Assembly (NCBI RefSeq): GCF_900128975.1
Contig: NZ_FQVC01000002.1
Location: 62,001-126,000, forward strand
Length of the DNA: 64,000 nt
DNA from: Devosia limi DSM 17137
GTDB taxonomy: Bacteria; Pseudomonadota; Alphaproteobacteria; Rhizobiales; Devosiaceae
Reading direction: 5' to 3'
Under the pieces are notes generated by a model. That model had not been told where the DNA came from. It worked only from the letters and a program-made list of their open reading frames with translations, and did not search any database. The translations under genes and the position numbers were made by a program. Position 1 is the first letter of the stretch. Each line of letters opens with the position of its first letter. Below, in pieces: positions 52,245 to 61,670 of this stretch.

Positions 52245-53510
52245 TTACCGGCGGGCAGCGGTGCTCGCGAATTCTGGCGCGGCGCGTGGGGCGCTGGGCA
52301 AGGCAGCGAAGTCATTCTGGTCGATTTCGTTGAGCGTCTTCATCATCAGGCCGTGGAAGATCGGTTCACCTTCATCGCGGAGGGCGACGATCTGCGGCAT
52401 GCCGTTGACGCGGCAGACGAGTGCCCCAGCCAGTGCCGCATCGATCTCGGCCCGCATCAGCGGAAAGGCGCGGGCACCTGGCCCAACGATCAGGATATGG
52501 GCAGGGTCAAACACTGCCATCATGCGGCTGAGGCCAAAGCCGATGGCGCGCCCGGCTAGGTTGAACGCATGGGTCGCCGCACGGTCGCCAGCTTCGGCCC
52601 GGGCGATGAGTCCGTCATACTCAGCCGCCGGAACGGCCGGGGCGGGGGTAGCGGTTTCGGGGACGGAATAGGCGGTGCGCAATACGCCATAGTCCGAGGC
52701 ATAGGCCTCGACGCAGCCACGCATGCCGCAGCGGCAGAGCGCGCCATTGGGAATGTGGTTCATATGGCCGAATTCGGTGGCGCCTTCGTCGCTGCGCCCC
52801 AGGATCTGCCCCCGGAAGGTCATGCCCATGGCCACGGTTGAGCCAACAAACACGGTAGCGACGCTGGCGTCATGCAGGTTCGGGTTGAGCCAGCGCGTGC
52901 CCTCGGCGAGGAGCCGGCCGCGCTTGTAGAGCGTCACGGGGAGATTGAAGATTTCGGTCAATTGGCTCACCAGCGGCGTTCCGGCAAGGTGCTGGATGGG
53001 CGACCATTTGAGACCGAGGCCGTCGCGGTCGAGGATGCCCTGCACCGAGATGGCAACACGAAGCAGCTTTCGCGCTTCTGTCGGGTTGCGGCTGACCAAT
53101 TGTTCCAGCCGCTCGCGCAGGAACGCGACCGGTGGTGTCCCATGAAAGGTGGCGGGGGTCAGCGGCGTCTCGATACGATCGACCAGCACGCCACCATGAT
53201 CCACCAGCGACAGGCGTGTGCGGTTGACGTCAATCTCAACCAGGGCGGCATAGCCGATGGCGCGATTGAAACCGACCAGAACGGCGGGGCGGCCCCGCGT
53301 CTTGGCGTCGCTTTTCTCTCCGGCCGCCAACTCGACAATGATGTCCTGGGCCAGCATGTCCTGAGTGATGGCTGTAATGCTGGCATGGCTCAGCCCCGTC
53401 TGCGCGGCAAGAGCCGTACGCGACAAGGACCCGTTGACGCGCAACGCCCCCATGACCAAACCCCGGTTTTGCCGCCGGACGCTGTCGCTATCGCTAACGT
53501 GACGCGCCAA
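52245..53510 (-). CDS. ROK-family transcriptional repressor, probable xylose regulator
   Basis: A protein of 421 residues: an N-terminal winged helix (about 10-75: RRQNRGLVMGALRVNGSLSRTALAAQTGLSHASITAITQDML) and a ROK sugar-kinase-like domain with the zinc motif CRCGMRGCVEAYAS. The ATP-binding phosphate loop is weak, as usual in regulators (NagC/Mlc/XylR type). It is divergent from xylFHG with matching operators between, so it probably represses that operon until xylose binds. The symbol xylR is not used since only context supports it. Confidence 0.9.
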   Translation of the reverse strand: MARHVSDSDSVRRQNRGLVMGALRVNGSLSRTALAAQTGLSHASITAITQDMLAQDIIVELAAGEKSDAKTRGRPAVLVGFNRAIGYAALVEIDVNRTRLSLVDHGGVLVDRIETPLTPATFHGTPPVAFLRERLEQLVSRNPTEARKLLRVAISVQGILDRDGLGLKWSPIQHLAGTPLVSQLTEIFNLPVTLYKRGRLLAEGTRWLNPNLHDASVATVFVGSTVAMGMTFRGQILGRSDEGATEFGHMNHIPNGALCRCGMRGCVEAYASDYGVLRTAYSVPETATPAPAVPAAEYDGLIARAEAGDRAATHAFNLAGRAIGFGLSRMMAVFDPAHILIVGPGARAFPLMRAEIDAALAGALVCRVNGMPQIVALRDEGEPIFHGLMMKTLNEIDQNDFAALPSAPRAAPEFASTAARR

Positions 53511-53571
53511 GCGGTCATCTCCTTAATGGTCGTTGCAAGCTCTCACTGCCATTAGCGCAGCTGCGGATTTA

Positions 53572-53641
53572 ATTCGAGTATCGAAATTGAAGTTGACAGC
53601 AGATCGTGCTGCATGCCAGTGATTTTTTCGAGCAGCGAAAT
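53572..53641. promoter_or_regulatory. Twin ROK operators flanking the xylF promoter
   Basis: ATTCGAGTATCGAAAT at 53572-53587 and TTTCGAGCAGCGAAAT at 53626-53641 differ at only three positions and are both palindromic (TTCG-N5-CGAA). They are 54 bases apart centre to centre, about five helical turns. TTGACA at 53593-53598, a perfect -35, lies just after the first; no good -10 follows, the second site covering its expected start region. Pattern matches NagC/Mlc-type ROK sites. Confidence 0.65.
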
Positions 53642-53729
53642 AATGCTCAGGGCGCTGGTGGAGGGGGCCGCTGGGGCGAAGCCACCGGCAGAATGCGGGG
53701 CGGGGACACTGCCCAAAGGGAGGACATTG

Positions 53730-54773
53730 ATGAACAAGTTTTTAGCGGTCTTGCTGTGCACGACCGTCATTTCCGGCACGGCCGGCGCCGCCATGGCGCA
53801 GGACGGGCTCGTCGTTGGCGTGTCCTGGAACAATTTCCAGGAGGAGCGCTGGAAGACCGACGAAGCGGCGATCAAGAACGTGCTCGACGCCGCCGGCGCC
53901 CGGTACATTTCTGCCGACGCCCAGTCGTCAGCCGCAAAGCAACTGACCGACATCGAAAGCCTGATCTCGCAGGGCGCTGACGCCATCATCGTGCTGGCCC
54001 AGGACAGTGAAGCTGTTGGTCCGGCCGTTGCCGCCGCCGTCGCCGAAGGAATCCCGGTGGTCGGCTATGACCGCCTGATCGAAAATCCGGACGCCTTTTA
54101 CCTGACCTTCGACAACAAGGAAGTCGGTCGCCTGCAGGCCGCCGGCGTCTATGCCGTGCAGCCGACCGGCAATTACGTCTTCATCAAGGGCAATTCGGCC
54201 GATCCCAATGCCGATTTCCTGTTTGAAGGCCAGATGGAAGTGCTGAAGTCTGCCATCGACAAGGGCGACATCAAGAATGTCGGCGAAGCCTATACCGACA
54301 ACTGGAATCCGGAAGTGGCACAGGCGAACATGGAACAGTTCCTGACCGCCAATAATAATGAAGTCGACGCTGTCGTCGCCTCCAATGACGGCACTGCCGG
54401 CGGCGCCATTGCGGCCCTGGCGGCGCAGGGTCTTGCTGGTTCGGTGCCGGTTTCGGGTCAGGACGGCGACCACGCCGCCCTCAACCGCATCGCTCTGGGC
54501 ACCCAGACCGTGTCGGTCTGGAAGGACGCCCGCGAGCTGGGCAAGAAGGCGGCTGAAGTCGCCCTCGAGCTGGCTGGCGGCACCGCACTCGACGCAGTCA
54601 CCGGCACGTCCAAGTTCTCCGGCGGCCCCAAGGGCGTTGAAATGAACGCGTTCTTCATCGCCCCCGTCGCCATAACCAAGGACAACCTCAACGTCGTCAT
54701 CGACGCCGGCTGGGTTGCCAAGGATGTGGTGTGCCAGGGCGTCGCCGCCGGTAGCGTTGCTGCGTGTAACTAG
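53730..54773 (+). CDS. xylF: Xylose ABC transporter, periplasmic binding protein
   Basis: A protein of 347 residues with a signal peptide ([21 protein letters not shown], cleaved near residue 24). XylF-type type I binding-protein motifs: [20 protein letters not shown], the [22 protein letters not shown] sugar-binding region, [19 protein letters not shown], and [19 protein letters not shown] with VSGQDGD. AAAGGGAGGACATTG directly precedes ATG 53730, which makes earlier in-frame starts (such as at 53613) unnecessary. A stable stem-loop follows, as is usual when the binding protein must be made in excess. Confidence 0.93.
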   Translation: MNKFLAVLLCTTVISGTAGAAMAQDGLVVGVSWNNFQEERWKTDEAAIKNVLDAAGARYISADAQSSAAKQLTDIESLISQGADAIIVLAQDSEAVGPAVAAAVAEGIPVVGYDRLIENPDAFYLTFDNKEVGRLQAAGVYAVQPTGNYVFIKGNSADPNADFLFEGQMEVLKSAIDKGDIKNVGEAYTDNWNPEVAQANMEQFLTANNNEVDAVVASNDGTAGGAIAALAAQGLAGSVPVSGQDGDHAALNRIALGTQTVSVWKDARELGKKAAEVALELAGGTALDAVTGTSKFSGGPKGVEMNAFFIAPVAITKDNLNVVIDAGWVAKDVVCQGVAAGSVAACN

Positions 54774-54799
54774 GCTCGAGGCGTAATAGTCTCAAATTG

Positions 54800-54829
54800 G
54801 CGGTGCCGCGGCAAAGGCCGCGGCACCGC
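54800..54829 (+). other. Stem-loop between xylF and xylH
   Basis: GCGGTGCCGCGG at 54800-54811 pairs perfectly with CCGCGGCACCGC at 54818-54829 around CAAAGG. It lies in the 76-base gap. Such hairpins usually protect the upstream binding-protein mRNA or reduce readthrough. No T-run follows, so the permease is still expressed from the same promoter. Confidence 0.75.
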
Positions 54830-54849
54830 TGTAATGGGGAGAATTTCAC

Positions 54850-56169
54850 TTGGCCGATCAGCATGCCACTCTGGCTGCCGCGCATCCCAGCCGGTTCGCA
54901 CAAAATCCACTGCAACGGTTCCTGATCGCGACGGAACTCGATACGCGCCTGCTGGGCATGGTCGGAGCGCTGGCCATTATCTGGGTCGGCTTTCATATCC
55001 TGTCGGGCGGATTGTTCCTGACACCGCGCAATCTATGGAACCTGTCGGTGCAGACCGCCTCGGTGGCCGTGATGGTCACCGGGATGGTGCTGGTCATCGT
55101 CACCCGCAATATTGACCTGTCAGTCGGCTCGATCCTGGGGCTGGTGGGCATGGTCATGGGCGTGATGCAGACCGATATCCTGCCGGTCCAGATGGGCCTG
55201 GGCTTCGGACATCCGTTGATCTGGGCGTTGTCGCTGGGGGCAGGGCTTGCGGTGGGCGTCGGCATCGGCGCGCTGCAGGGCTCGATCATCGCCTATCTCA
55301 AAGTGCCGGCCTTCATCGTCACGCTGGGTGGCTATCTGGTTTGGCGCGGGGCGGCATGGTGGGTGACCATGGGCCGGACAGTAGCGCCGATGGACCCCAC
55401 CTTCCAGCTGATGGGGGGCGGTCCCAGCGGTTCGATCGGGGCGTTCTGGAGCTGGGTCGTGGCGATCGTCGCCTGCGCGGCCATCGTACTCGGCCTCTAT
55501 TTCGGTCGCCGCCAGCGCCTGCGTTTCAACTTTCCACTACGCCCGATCTGGGCAGAGGTCTCGCTGGCCGTCATCGGTTGCGGTCTTGCCATTGGGGCAG
55601 TCTGGGTGGCCAACGCCTATCCCTGGCCGCGCCGGATCGCCGAGGCCTTCGCCGAAGCAAACGGCATCGCCGTGCCGGACGGTGGGCTGTTCATCTCGCA
55701 CGGCATCGCAATTCCGGTGTTGATCGCATTGGGCGTGGGGGTGGTAATGACCTTCATTTCGACCCGCACCCGCTTTGGCCGCTACGTCTTTGCCATGGGC
55801 GGCAATCCCGAGGCGGCGGAACTGGCCGGCATCAATACCCGCTGGGTCACGGTCAAGATCTTCATGCTGATGGGGGCGCTCTGCGCCATCGCGGCGGCGA
55901 TTTCGTCGGCCCGCCTCAATGCGGCGACCAATGCGCTGGGCACGCTGGACGAACTCTATGTCATCGCGGCAGCAGTCATCGGCGGCACCTCGCTGGCCGG
56001 CGGCGTCGGCACCATTGCCGGGGCATTGCTGGGGGCGCTGGTCATGCAGTCGCTGCAGTCAGGCATGGTGCTGATGGGGCTCGATAGCCCGCTCCAGTCC
56101 ATCGTCGTCGGTATCGTTCTCGTCTTCGCGGTATGGCTGGACACGCTTTACCGGCGCAACAAAAACTAG
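54850..56169 (+). CDS. xylH: Xylose ABC transporter, permease
   Basis: Inner-membrane permease of 439 residues, BPD_transp_2 type, with about ten to twelve helices. LVIVTRNIDLSVGSILGLVGMVMG and the EAA-like AELAGINTRWVTVKIFMLMGALCAIAAAISSARL are typical of XylH/RbsC. The long insert (about residues 180-275) with VANAYPWPRRIAEAF is the extra region found in XylH. The start is TTG 54850, with GGGGAG nine bases before it; a downstream ATG would cut the first helix region. Confidence 0.92.
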   Translation: MADQHATLAAAHPSRFAQNPLQRFLIATELDTRLLGMVGALAIIWVGFHILSGGLFLTPRNLWNLSVQTASVAVMVTGMVLVIVTRNIDLSVGSILGLVGMVMGVMQTDILPVQMGLGFGHPLIWALSLGAGLAVGVGIGALQGSIIAYLKVPAFIVTLGGYLVWRGAAWWVTMGRTVAPMDPTFQLMGGGPSGSIGAFWSWVVAIVACAAIVLGLYFGRRQRLRFNFPLRPIWAEVSLAVIGCGLAIGAVWVANAYPWPRRIAEAFAEANGIAVPDGGLFISHGIAIPVLIALGVGVVMTFISTRTRFGRYVFAMGGNPEAAELAGINTRWVTVKIFMLMGALCAIAAAISSARLNAATNALGTLDELYVIAAAVIGGTSLAGGVGTIAGALLGALVMQSLQSGMVLMGLDSPLQSIVVGIVLVFAVWLDTLYRRNKN

Positions 56170-56181
56170 GAAGTCCGAAAC

Positions 56182-56964
56182 ATGCTGGACACCAGAACTC
56201 CGCTGGTCGAGATGAATGATATCTCGATCTCCTTTGGCGGCATTCGCGCGGTCGATCGGGCATCGATCGATCTCTATCCCGGTGAAGTCGTGGGCCTGCT
56301 CGGCCATAATGGCGCCGGCAAGTCGACCCTGATCAAGATCCTGTCGGGCGCCTACAAGCGCGACAGCGGCAGCATCAAGATCGATGGACGCGACGCCGCC
56401 ATCAACAATCCGCGCGATGCCAAGGGCTATGGCATCGAAACCATCTATCAGCAGCTTGCCGTCGCCGACAATGTGGATGCTGCGGCCAACCTGTTCCTTG
56501 GGCGCGAGATCACCACCGCCATCGGTACGCTTGATGATGCGGCGATGGAGTCCAAGGCGCGCGAGGTCATGGGGCGGCTCAATCCCAATTTCCGCCGCTT
56601 CAAGGAGCCGGTCAAAGCCCTCTCGGGCGGCCAGCGCCAGTCGGTGGCGATTGCCCGGGCCATCCTGTTCAATGCCCGCATCCTGATCATGGATGAACCG
56701 ACGGCAGCACTGGGGCCGCAGGAAACGGCACAGGTGGGCGACCTGATCAAGCAGCTCAAATCCGATGGCATCGGCATCTTCCTGATCAGCCACGATATCC
56801 ACGACGTGTTCGATCTGGCGGACAGGCTGGTGGTCATGAAGAATGGGCAGGTGGTCGGTACCGCACGCACCAGCGACGTGACCAAGGACGAAGTTCTGGG
56901 AATGATCATTGCCGGCAAGGCTCCGGCGGGGGCTGTGGCCGGTCCAGGCGCCGTCGCAGACTGA
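56182..56964 (+). CDS. xylG: Xylose ABC transporter, ATP-binding protein (single domain)
   Basis: A protein of 260 residues with one nucleotide-binding domain: Walker [16 protein letters not shown]-loop [10 protein letters not shown], signature [14 protein letters not shown], Walker [12 protein letters not shown] and switch H in [10 protein letters not shown]. The Escherichia coli XylG has two such domains in about 500 residues; the short form, like FrcA, is common in Hyphomicrobiales and works as a dimer. The tail is alanine/glycine rich. AGGAAG lies before ATG 56182. No xylA or xylB follows. Confidence 0.92.
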   Translation: MLDTRTPLVEMNDISISFGGIRAVDRASIDLYPGEVVGLLGHNGAGKSTLIKILSGAYKRDSGSIKIDGRDAAINNPRDAKGYGIETIYQQLAVADNVDAAANLFLGREITTAIGTLDDAAMESKAREVMGRLNPNFRRFKEPVKALSGGQRQSVAIARAILFNARILIMDEPTAALGPQETAQVGDLIKQLKSDGIGIFLISHDIHDVFDLADRLVVMKNGQVVGTARTSDVTKDEVLGMIIAGKAPAGAVAGPGAVAD

Positions 56965-57025
56965 TTTCGAGTCTTGCTGTCGCTACGCCAACAGCTATCT
57001 TGGTCGGGGGCGGGGATAGCTGCGC

Positions 57026-57673
57026 GTGTTTGACAGATCGTTGCGCCACAGGTCGTTCTACTTTGCCGTCGCGGCCGGCCTGGTCGTGGGCCTGGCGAGC
57101 CTGTTGGTTGCCCCGGGGCAGGCGGTGCTATGGGGGTCGATTGCGTTCTTCGCGGTCTATATGGGCATGAGCCTGTGGTTCTTCCCGCGGGCGAGTTCGG
57201 CGTTCCTCGATAAACATGCCGACCTTGAAGATGCCCCCGCCTGGATCATCTTCCTGGCCACCATCGGGCTGATCGTGATGGCCGTCGTGTCGCTGTTCCA
57301 GCTTGTGGCCTCGCATGACCCGAACAGCCTGCAACTGATCGCAACCGGCGCTGCCGTGCCGCTGGGCTGGCTGACCGTGCATGCCATGGCGGCGCATCAC
57401 TATGCCTATGTGTATTATGCCCAGCCTAGGGGCGATGCGCGTTCCAAGACCGGGCGAGACGATAGCGCCGGGCTTCAGTTTCCCAGCGGCGACAGGCCGG
57501 ACGGGATCGCGTTCCTGTATTTTTCATATGTGATCGGAATGACTGCGCAGGTGGCCGACGTAAATGTCACGTCACGCGAAATGCAGCACCTGGTGCTGAT
57601 GCACGGAATTTTCTCGTTCTTTTTCAATACCGTGATCGTCGCCGCGACCGTCAATGTCGTGGTGTCGCTATAG
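57026..57673 (+). CDS. DUF1345 membrane protein
   Basis: A protein of 215 residues with four or five hydrophobic helices and the DUF1345 phrases AAHHYAYVYYAQP, GLQFPSGDRPDGIAFLYFSYVIGMTAQVADV, and MQHLVLMHGIFSFFFNTVIVA. The family is of unknown function. The start is GTG 57026, with a GGGG stretch upstream. It lies about 60 bases after xylG on the same strand and could be read through, but has no link with xylose. Confidence 0.9.
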   Translation: MFDRSLRHRSFYFAVAAGLVVGLASLLVAPGQAVLWGSIAFFAVYMGMSLWFFPRASSAFLDKHADLEDAPAWIIFLATIGLIVMAVVSLFQLVASHDPNSLQLIATGAAVPLGWLTVHAMAAHHYAYVYYAQPRGDARSKTGRDDSAGLQFPSGDRPDGIAFLYFSYVIGMTAQVADVNVTSREMQHLVLMHGIFSFFFNTVIVAATVNVVVSL

Positions 57674-57743
57674 CTTTGGCCACGTTGCCCAGCGGCAGAG
57701 GGTGTGCGAGGGTCCGGCAAATTCGTGAATCGGAGACCCCAAA

Positions 57744-58871
57744 ATGAAAACCCGCGCCGCCGTTGCCTTTCAGGCTGGAAAGCCGCTCGAAATCGTAGAA
57801 GTTGATCTCGAAGGCCCCCGCGCCGGCGAAGTTCTGGTGGAGATCAAGGCGACAGGCCTTTGCCATACCGATGACTTCACCCTGTCGGGCGCGGATCCGG
57901 AGGGCTTGTTCCCGGCCATTCTCGGCCACGAGGGCGCTGGCGTCGTCGTCGATGTCGGCCCGGGCGTCACCAGCGTCAAGAAGGGTGACCACGTCATCCC
58001 GCTCTACACGCCCGAATGCCGCGAGTGCTATTCCTGCCGTTCGGGGAAGACCAATCTCTGCACCGCGATCCGGTCCACCCAGGGGCAGGGGCTGATGCCC
58101 GACGGCACATCGCGCTTCTCGTTCGAGGGCAAGCCGATCCATCACTATATGGGCTGCTCGACCTTCTCCAATTACACAGTGCTGCCCGAGATTGCCGTGG
58201 CCAAGATCGACGCCTCGGCTGCTTTCGACAAGGTCTGCTATGTTGGCTGCGGCGTGACCACAGGCATTGGCGCGGTCATCAACACCGCCAAGGTCGAAAT
58301 CGGGGCGACGGCCGTGGTCTTCGGTCTCGGGGGCATTGGCCTCAATGTCATCCAGGGCCTGCGTCTGGCTGGCGCCGACATGATCATCGGCGTCGACATC
58401 AACAATGACAAGAAGGCCTGGGGCGAGCGCTTCGGCATGACCCACTTCGTCAACCCGAAGGAAATCGAGGGTGACGTCGTTCCCTATATCGTCAACCTGA
58501 CCAAGCGCCGCGGCGACTTGATCGGTGGCGCGGACTACACGTTTGACTGCACCGGTAACACAACGGTTATGCGTCAGGCGCTCGAGTGCAGCCATCGCGG
58601 CTGGGGCAAGTCGGTGGTTATCGGGGTCGCTGGCGCCGGGCAGGAAATCTCCACCCGTCCGTTCCAGCTGGTCACCGGCCGCACCTGGATGGGCACCGCG
58701 TTCGGCGGCGCCAAGGGCCGTACCGACGTGCCAAAGATCGTTGACTGGTATCTCGATGGCAAGATCGAGATCGATCCGATGATCACCCATACGCTGCGCC
58801 TTGAAGACATCAACAAGGGCTTCGAGATGATGCATTCGGGCGAGAGCATCCGCAGCGTCGTCGTCTACTAA
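57744..58871 (+). CDS. frmA: S-(hydroxymethyl)glutathione dehydrogenase (class III alcohol dehydrogenase)
   Basis: Oxidises S-hydroxymethylglutathione, the adduct of formaldehyde and glutathione, with NAD+; also reduces S-nitrosoglutathione. The 375-residue protein has the catalytic zinc cysteine and histidine in [14 protein letters not shown] and GHEGAGVV, the structural zinc cysteines in [15 protein letters not shown], and the NAD-binding [25 protein letters not shown]-type [13 protein letters not shown] supplies the second catalytic zinc cysteine. The conserved [16 protein letters not shown] end is class III. Stands alone, with a strong hairpin after the stop. Confidence 0.97.
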   Translation: MKTRAAVAFQAGKPLEIVEVDLEGPRAGEVLVEIKATGLCHTDDFTLSGADPEGLFPAILGHEGAGVVVDVGPGVTSVKKGDHVIPLYTPECRECYSCRSGKTNLCTAIRSTQGQGLMPDGTSRFSFEGKPIHHYMGCSTFSNYTVLPEIAVAKIDASAAFDKVCYVGCGVTTGIGAVINTAKVEIGATAVVFGLGGIGLNVIQGLRLAGADMIIGVDINNDKKAWGERFGMTHFVNPKEIEGDVVPYIVNLTKRRGDLIGGADYTFDCTGNTTVMRQALECSHRGWGKSVVIGVAGAGQEISTRPFQLVTGRTWMGTAFGGAKGRTDVPKIVDWYLDGKIEIDPMITHTLRLEDINKGFEMMHSGESIRSVVVY

Positions 58872-58918
58872 GAGGCCTCTCCTCCGCCGCAGGCGTACGG
58901 CCTGTTCGACAACTCATG

Positions 58919-58947
58919 ATGGCTGGCGCAAATGTGGCGCCAGCCAT
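58919..58947 (+). terminator. Hairpin terminator after the formaldehyde dehydrogenase gene
   Basis: ATGGCTGGCGC at 58919-58929 pairs perfectly with GCGCCAGCCAT at 58937-58947, with a seven-base loop. It is 48 bases after the stop, with a short T-containing stretch (TCGCCTTTG) downstream. The rest of the 303-base gap to the next gene holds no further feature I can see. Confidence 0.65.
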
Positions 58948-59174
58948 TCGCCTTTGTCCGCGGGACACTTTCGAGCATGCCGGTGTCTTGCAACCCGGCG
59001 CCTGCGCTTCTAGCCTATCGGTCATGAACGGCGTCCGGACGCGCCTGTAGCGCCACAGGCGGTCGATACGTGTCGGACATGCCCGCTCCGCGCGTAAGGC
59101 GTGCCGCCGCGCGCCCTCGCGCTTCCCCGATGAAACATCGATTTCCCGTCGCACTTACGCTGAAAGGCACAAGT

Positions 59175-59720
59175 ATGAGTCACGACAGACTTTTTATCGT
59201 CACCGGCGGTCCAGGTTCAGGCAAGACCACCTTGCTGGCTGCAGCGGCCGCCAGCGGCCTCAGCGTGGGTCAGGAAGCGGGCAGGGCGATCATCCAGTCG
59301 CAATTGGCCATTGGCGGCCCGGCGCTGCCCTGGGCCGATCAGGCGCTCTATAGCGAGCTGATGCTCGACCGCGATATCCAGACCCATGCTGCGGCCTCTG
59401 CCAGCGGCGCTGTCACCCTCTGCGATCGTGGCGTCCCCGACATCATCGGCTATCGCCGCCTCTGTAGCCTGCCCACGGCCGCCCATGTTGCCAAGGCGGC
59501 CGAGCTCTATCGCTACAATGCCGCAGTGTTCTTCGCGCCGCCCTGGCGAGAGATCTATGTCAACGACGCCGAGCGCAAGCAGGATTGGGACGAGGCCGTT
59601 CGCACCTTCGAGACCCTGCGTGACGTCTATGCCGAACTGGGCTATCGCATTGTCGAACTGCCCAAGGCGCCACTGGCCGAGCGGCTGGGTTTTGTCATGG
59701 ATGTCATCGCCAATGCCTGA
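59175..59720 (+). CDS. AAA_28-type P-loop ATPase
   Basis: A protein of 181 residues starting at ATG 59175, with AAAGG seven bases upstream. It has the P-loop VTGGPGSGKTTLLAAA, VGQEAGRAIIQSQLA, and the Walker B-like TLCDRGVPDIIGYRRL. The pattern matches the AAA_28 domain found in small nucleoside-kinase-like ATPases of bacteria; some relatives are NadR-like, but no nucleotidyltransferase domain is here. Longer readings from 59070 are unsupported. It overlaps the following gene by eight bases. Confidence 0.87.
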   Translation: MSHDRLFIVTGGPGSGKTTLLAAAAASGLSVGQEAGRAIIQSQLAIGGPALPWADQALYSELMLDRDIQTHAAASASGAVTLCDRGVPDIIGYRRLCSLPTAAHVAKAAELYRYNAAVFFAPPWREIYVNDAERKQDWDEAVRTFETLRDVYAELGYRIVELPKAPLAERLGFVMDVIANA

Positions 59721-60183
59721 TCCGATCCTGTACGTCGATGCCGATGCCTGTCCGGTGAAGGACGAGGCAATGCGCGTGGCCGAGCGGCACGGACTGGTCG
59801 TCACCCTGGTCAGCAATGGCGGCGTGCGGCCCTCGCGCGATCCGATGATCAAGGTCGTCGTGGTATCGCAGGGCGCCGATGCTGCCGATGATTGGATTGT
59901 CGAGCAGGCGCAGGCCAATGATATCGTGCTCACAGCCGATATCCCGCTCGCCAGCCGGGCGCTGGCCAAGGGCTGTCATGTCCTCGGATTTACCGGCAAG
60001 CCCTTCACCGACAACTCCATCGGCATGGCATTGGCGATGCGCGAGCTTAACCAGCACCTGCGCGAAACCGGAGAAAGCAAAGGCTACAACGCCAGTTTCC
60101 GGCCCGCCGATCGCTCGGCCTTTCTCAGTGCGCTGGACACGCTGGTGCGCAAGTCAAAGACGGCTGCTGGATCGTCAAAATAG
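59713..60183 (+). CDS. YaiI/YqxD-family (DUF188) protein
   Basis: A protein of 156 residues with the DUF188 hallmark LYVDADACPVKDEAMRVAE at the start, VVVSQGADAADDWIVEQA, ANDIVLTADIPLASRAL and GFTGKPFTDNSIGMALAMREL. The fold is PIN-like, and the conserved aspartates suggest a nuclease, but no function is proven. I start at ATG 59713 because it matches family starts; ATG 59701 is four residues earlier. Probably co-translated with the ATPase gene it overlaps. Confidence 0.9.
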   Translation: MPDPILYVDADACPVKDEAMRVAERHGLVVTLVSNGGVRPSRDPMIKVVVVSQGADAADDWIVEQAQANDIVLTADIPLASRALAKGCHVLGFTGKPFTDNSIGMALAMRELNQHLRETGESKGYNASFRPADRSAFLSALDTLVRKSKTAAGSSK

Positions 60184-60254
60184 TCGGCGCCGAAGGGATT
60201 ATTAACCATAATCGTAAAAACTGGACCCTGTTGTGATCATGCAGAGTTCAGGTC

Positions 60255-61148
60255 GTGTTGGTTTCGCGTTTTGTTATGTCGCTTGTGGTAACGGGCGCGC
60301 TGCTCGGCGGGTGTGCCAAGCCACCCAGTACGCAACTGGAAGTCTCCAGCTTCAGTGCAAGGCCGGTTGATCGCGCCGTCGTCACCGACACGATCCTGCC
60401 CGGCTCGGTGCCGATTTCAAAGGCCCAGCCCATGCCCATGCGGGTGTTTTCCTCGACCCATCTGGCCGGCCGCACCATGGCGGTTGCCTCGACCACCGAC
60501 ATCGCGCTGCGCCCTGGCGAAGTCATCCTGACATTTGATGACGGTCCGCGCCCCGGCCGCACCAATGCCATTCTCGATACTCTCGACGAGTATGGGGTCA
60601 AGGCGACCTTCCTCATGCTGGGCAGGGCTGCGGAGGCCTATCCCAAGATGGCCCAGCAGGTCGCGCTGCGCGGCCACACCGTTGGCAGCCACACTTATGA
60701 TCATACCGACCTGACGACGCTGACGCGCCAGGAAGCGCTGGATGATTTTGCTCGCGGTGAGCGCGCCGTGGCTGCCGCGTTGGCCGGCACTGGCGCGGCC
60801 CCGGCGCCGTTCTTCCGCTTCCCCTATCTGGCGCAGAGCGGGTTCCTGCGCACCAGCATGATGCAGGGAAATGTGGTGGTTCTGGATGTCGATATCGACA
60901 GCAAGGATTATTACAAGGATACGCCGGAGACGGTCGCCGCACGCACCCTGGCACGGCTCGATGCGCGCGGCAGCGGCATCATCCTGTTTCATGATATCCA
61001 CGCTCGCACAGTCGCCATGCTGCCCGGCTTCCTCGCCGAACTGCAGGCCCGCGGCTATTCGGTTGTGCGTCTGGCGCCCAAGGATACCGGCATCTTCGGT
61101 CGTGACGTCATCACCGCCGATGGCCCCACGGTGCGGACCACGCTGTAG
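60255..61148 (+). CDS. Lipoprotein polysaccharide deacetylase (CE4)
   Basis: A protein of 297 residues. The N-terminal signal ends in a lipobox (VTGALLGGC, cysteine near residue 20), so it should be a membrane-anchored lipoprotein. The NodB-homology domain (about 85-265) has motif 1 ILTFDDGPRPGR (general base and metal aspartates), motif 2 GSHTYDHTDLT (metal histidines), motif 3 FFRFPYLAQ, and later VVLDVDIDSKDY and IILFHDIHART. It removes N- or O-acetyl groups from a polysaccharide or peptidoglycan. The start is GTG 60255; the ribosome site is weak. Confidence 0.9.
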   Translation: MLVSRFVMSLVVTGALLGGCAKPPSTQLEVSSFSARPVDRAVVTDTILPGSVPISKAQPMPMRVFSSTHLAGRTMAVASTTDIALRPGEVILTFDDGPRPGRTNAILDTLDEYGVKATFLMLGRAAEAYPKMAQQVALRGHTVGSHTYDHTDLTTLTRQEALDDFARGERAVAAALAGTGAAPAPFFRFPYLAQSGFLRTSMMQGNVVVLDVDIDSKDYYKDTPETVAARTLARLDARGSGIILFHDIHARTVAMLPGFLAELQARGYSVVRLAPKDTGIFGRDVITADGPTVRTTL

Positions 61149-61201
61149 GCGACCGTCCCGTAGGTGGCAGGTCCCGGAGCGGTCCGGTGCCTCAGCGTAC
61201 C

Positions 61202-61239
61202 CACGGCGTCATTCCCGCACAGGCGGGAATGACGCCGTG
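61202..61239. repeat. Perfect 17-base-pair palindrome
   Basis: CACGGCGTCATTCCCGC at 61202-61218 and its exact complement at 61223-61239, loop ACAG. The GTCATTCCCGC-ACAG-GCGGGAATGAC core is a familiar dispersed intergenic repeat in proteobacteria. It is between two convergent genes, where it may also end transcription. Confidence 0.85.
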
Positions 61240-61277
61240 ATTGCAAGGATTTGGCCGGCGCTGTCTGCCCAAACGCC

Positions 61278-61670
61278 TCAGTCCTCTTCGGCGTCTTCCA
61301 CGTCGGTCAGGTAGACCGAGACTTCGACATCGATGTCGTGGCTGGCGATAGCCAGGGCCATGTGGGCGGGCAGGCGGGCTGACATGGCTTCGCCTTCCTC
61401 GGGGAAGTCGAAGGCGATATCGAGAACCGCCTTGCCGATCTTGCGGGCTTCCAGCAGGGCCGCGACGCGGGCGCCGGAGGCCTCGGCAAAGGCCAGGATG
61501 GCACGCACAGGGTTATCCTCGTCGAGATCGACCTGGGCGTAGTGGCTGTTGGCGGCGTCCTCGGGCTCGAATCGGCTGGTCAGAGCCTTCAGCTCGGTTT
61601 CCAGTTCGGCCTGGCTCAGCGTGACGCCGCTGAGGCGCAGGGCGATGGCAAAGGGTTCAAAGCTCGACAT
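61278..61670 (-). CDS. Hypothetical acidic protein
   Basis: A protein of 130 residues, acidic especially at the C-terminus (DVEVSVYLTDVEDAEED). It has no signal peptide, membrane segment or known motif; ALLEARKIGKAVLDIAFDFPEEGEAMSARLPAHMALAIASHDIDVEVS reads like one alpha/beta domain. Its start overlaps the rlmB stop by one base (TGATG), so it should be made with RlmB. I do not recognise the family. Confidence 0.75.
   Translation of the reverse strand: MSSFEPFAIALRLSGVTLSQAELETELKALTSRFEPEDAANSHYAQVDLDEDNPVRAILAFAEASGARVAALLEARKIGKAVLDIAFDFPEEGEAMSARLPAHMALAIASHDIDVEVSVYLTDVEDAEED

Noticed and set aside
53613-53729. Earlier start for xylF adding 39 residues
   Set aside because: It would put the signal peptide in the middle of the protein and begin ahead of the second operator; ATG 53730 has an excellent ribosome site.
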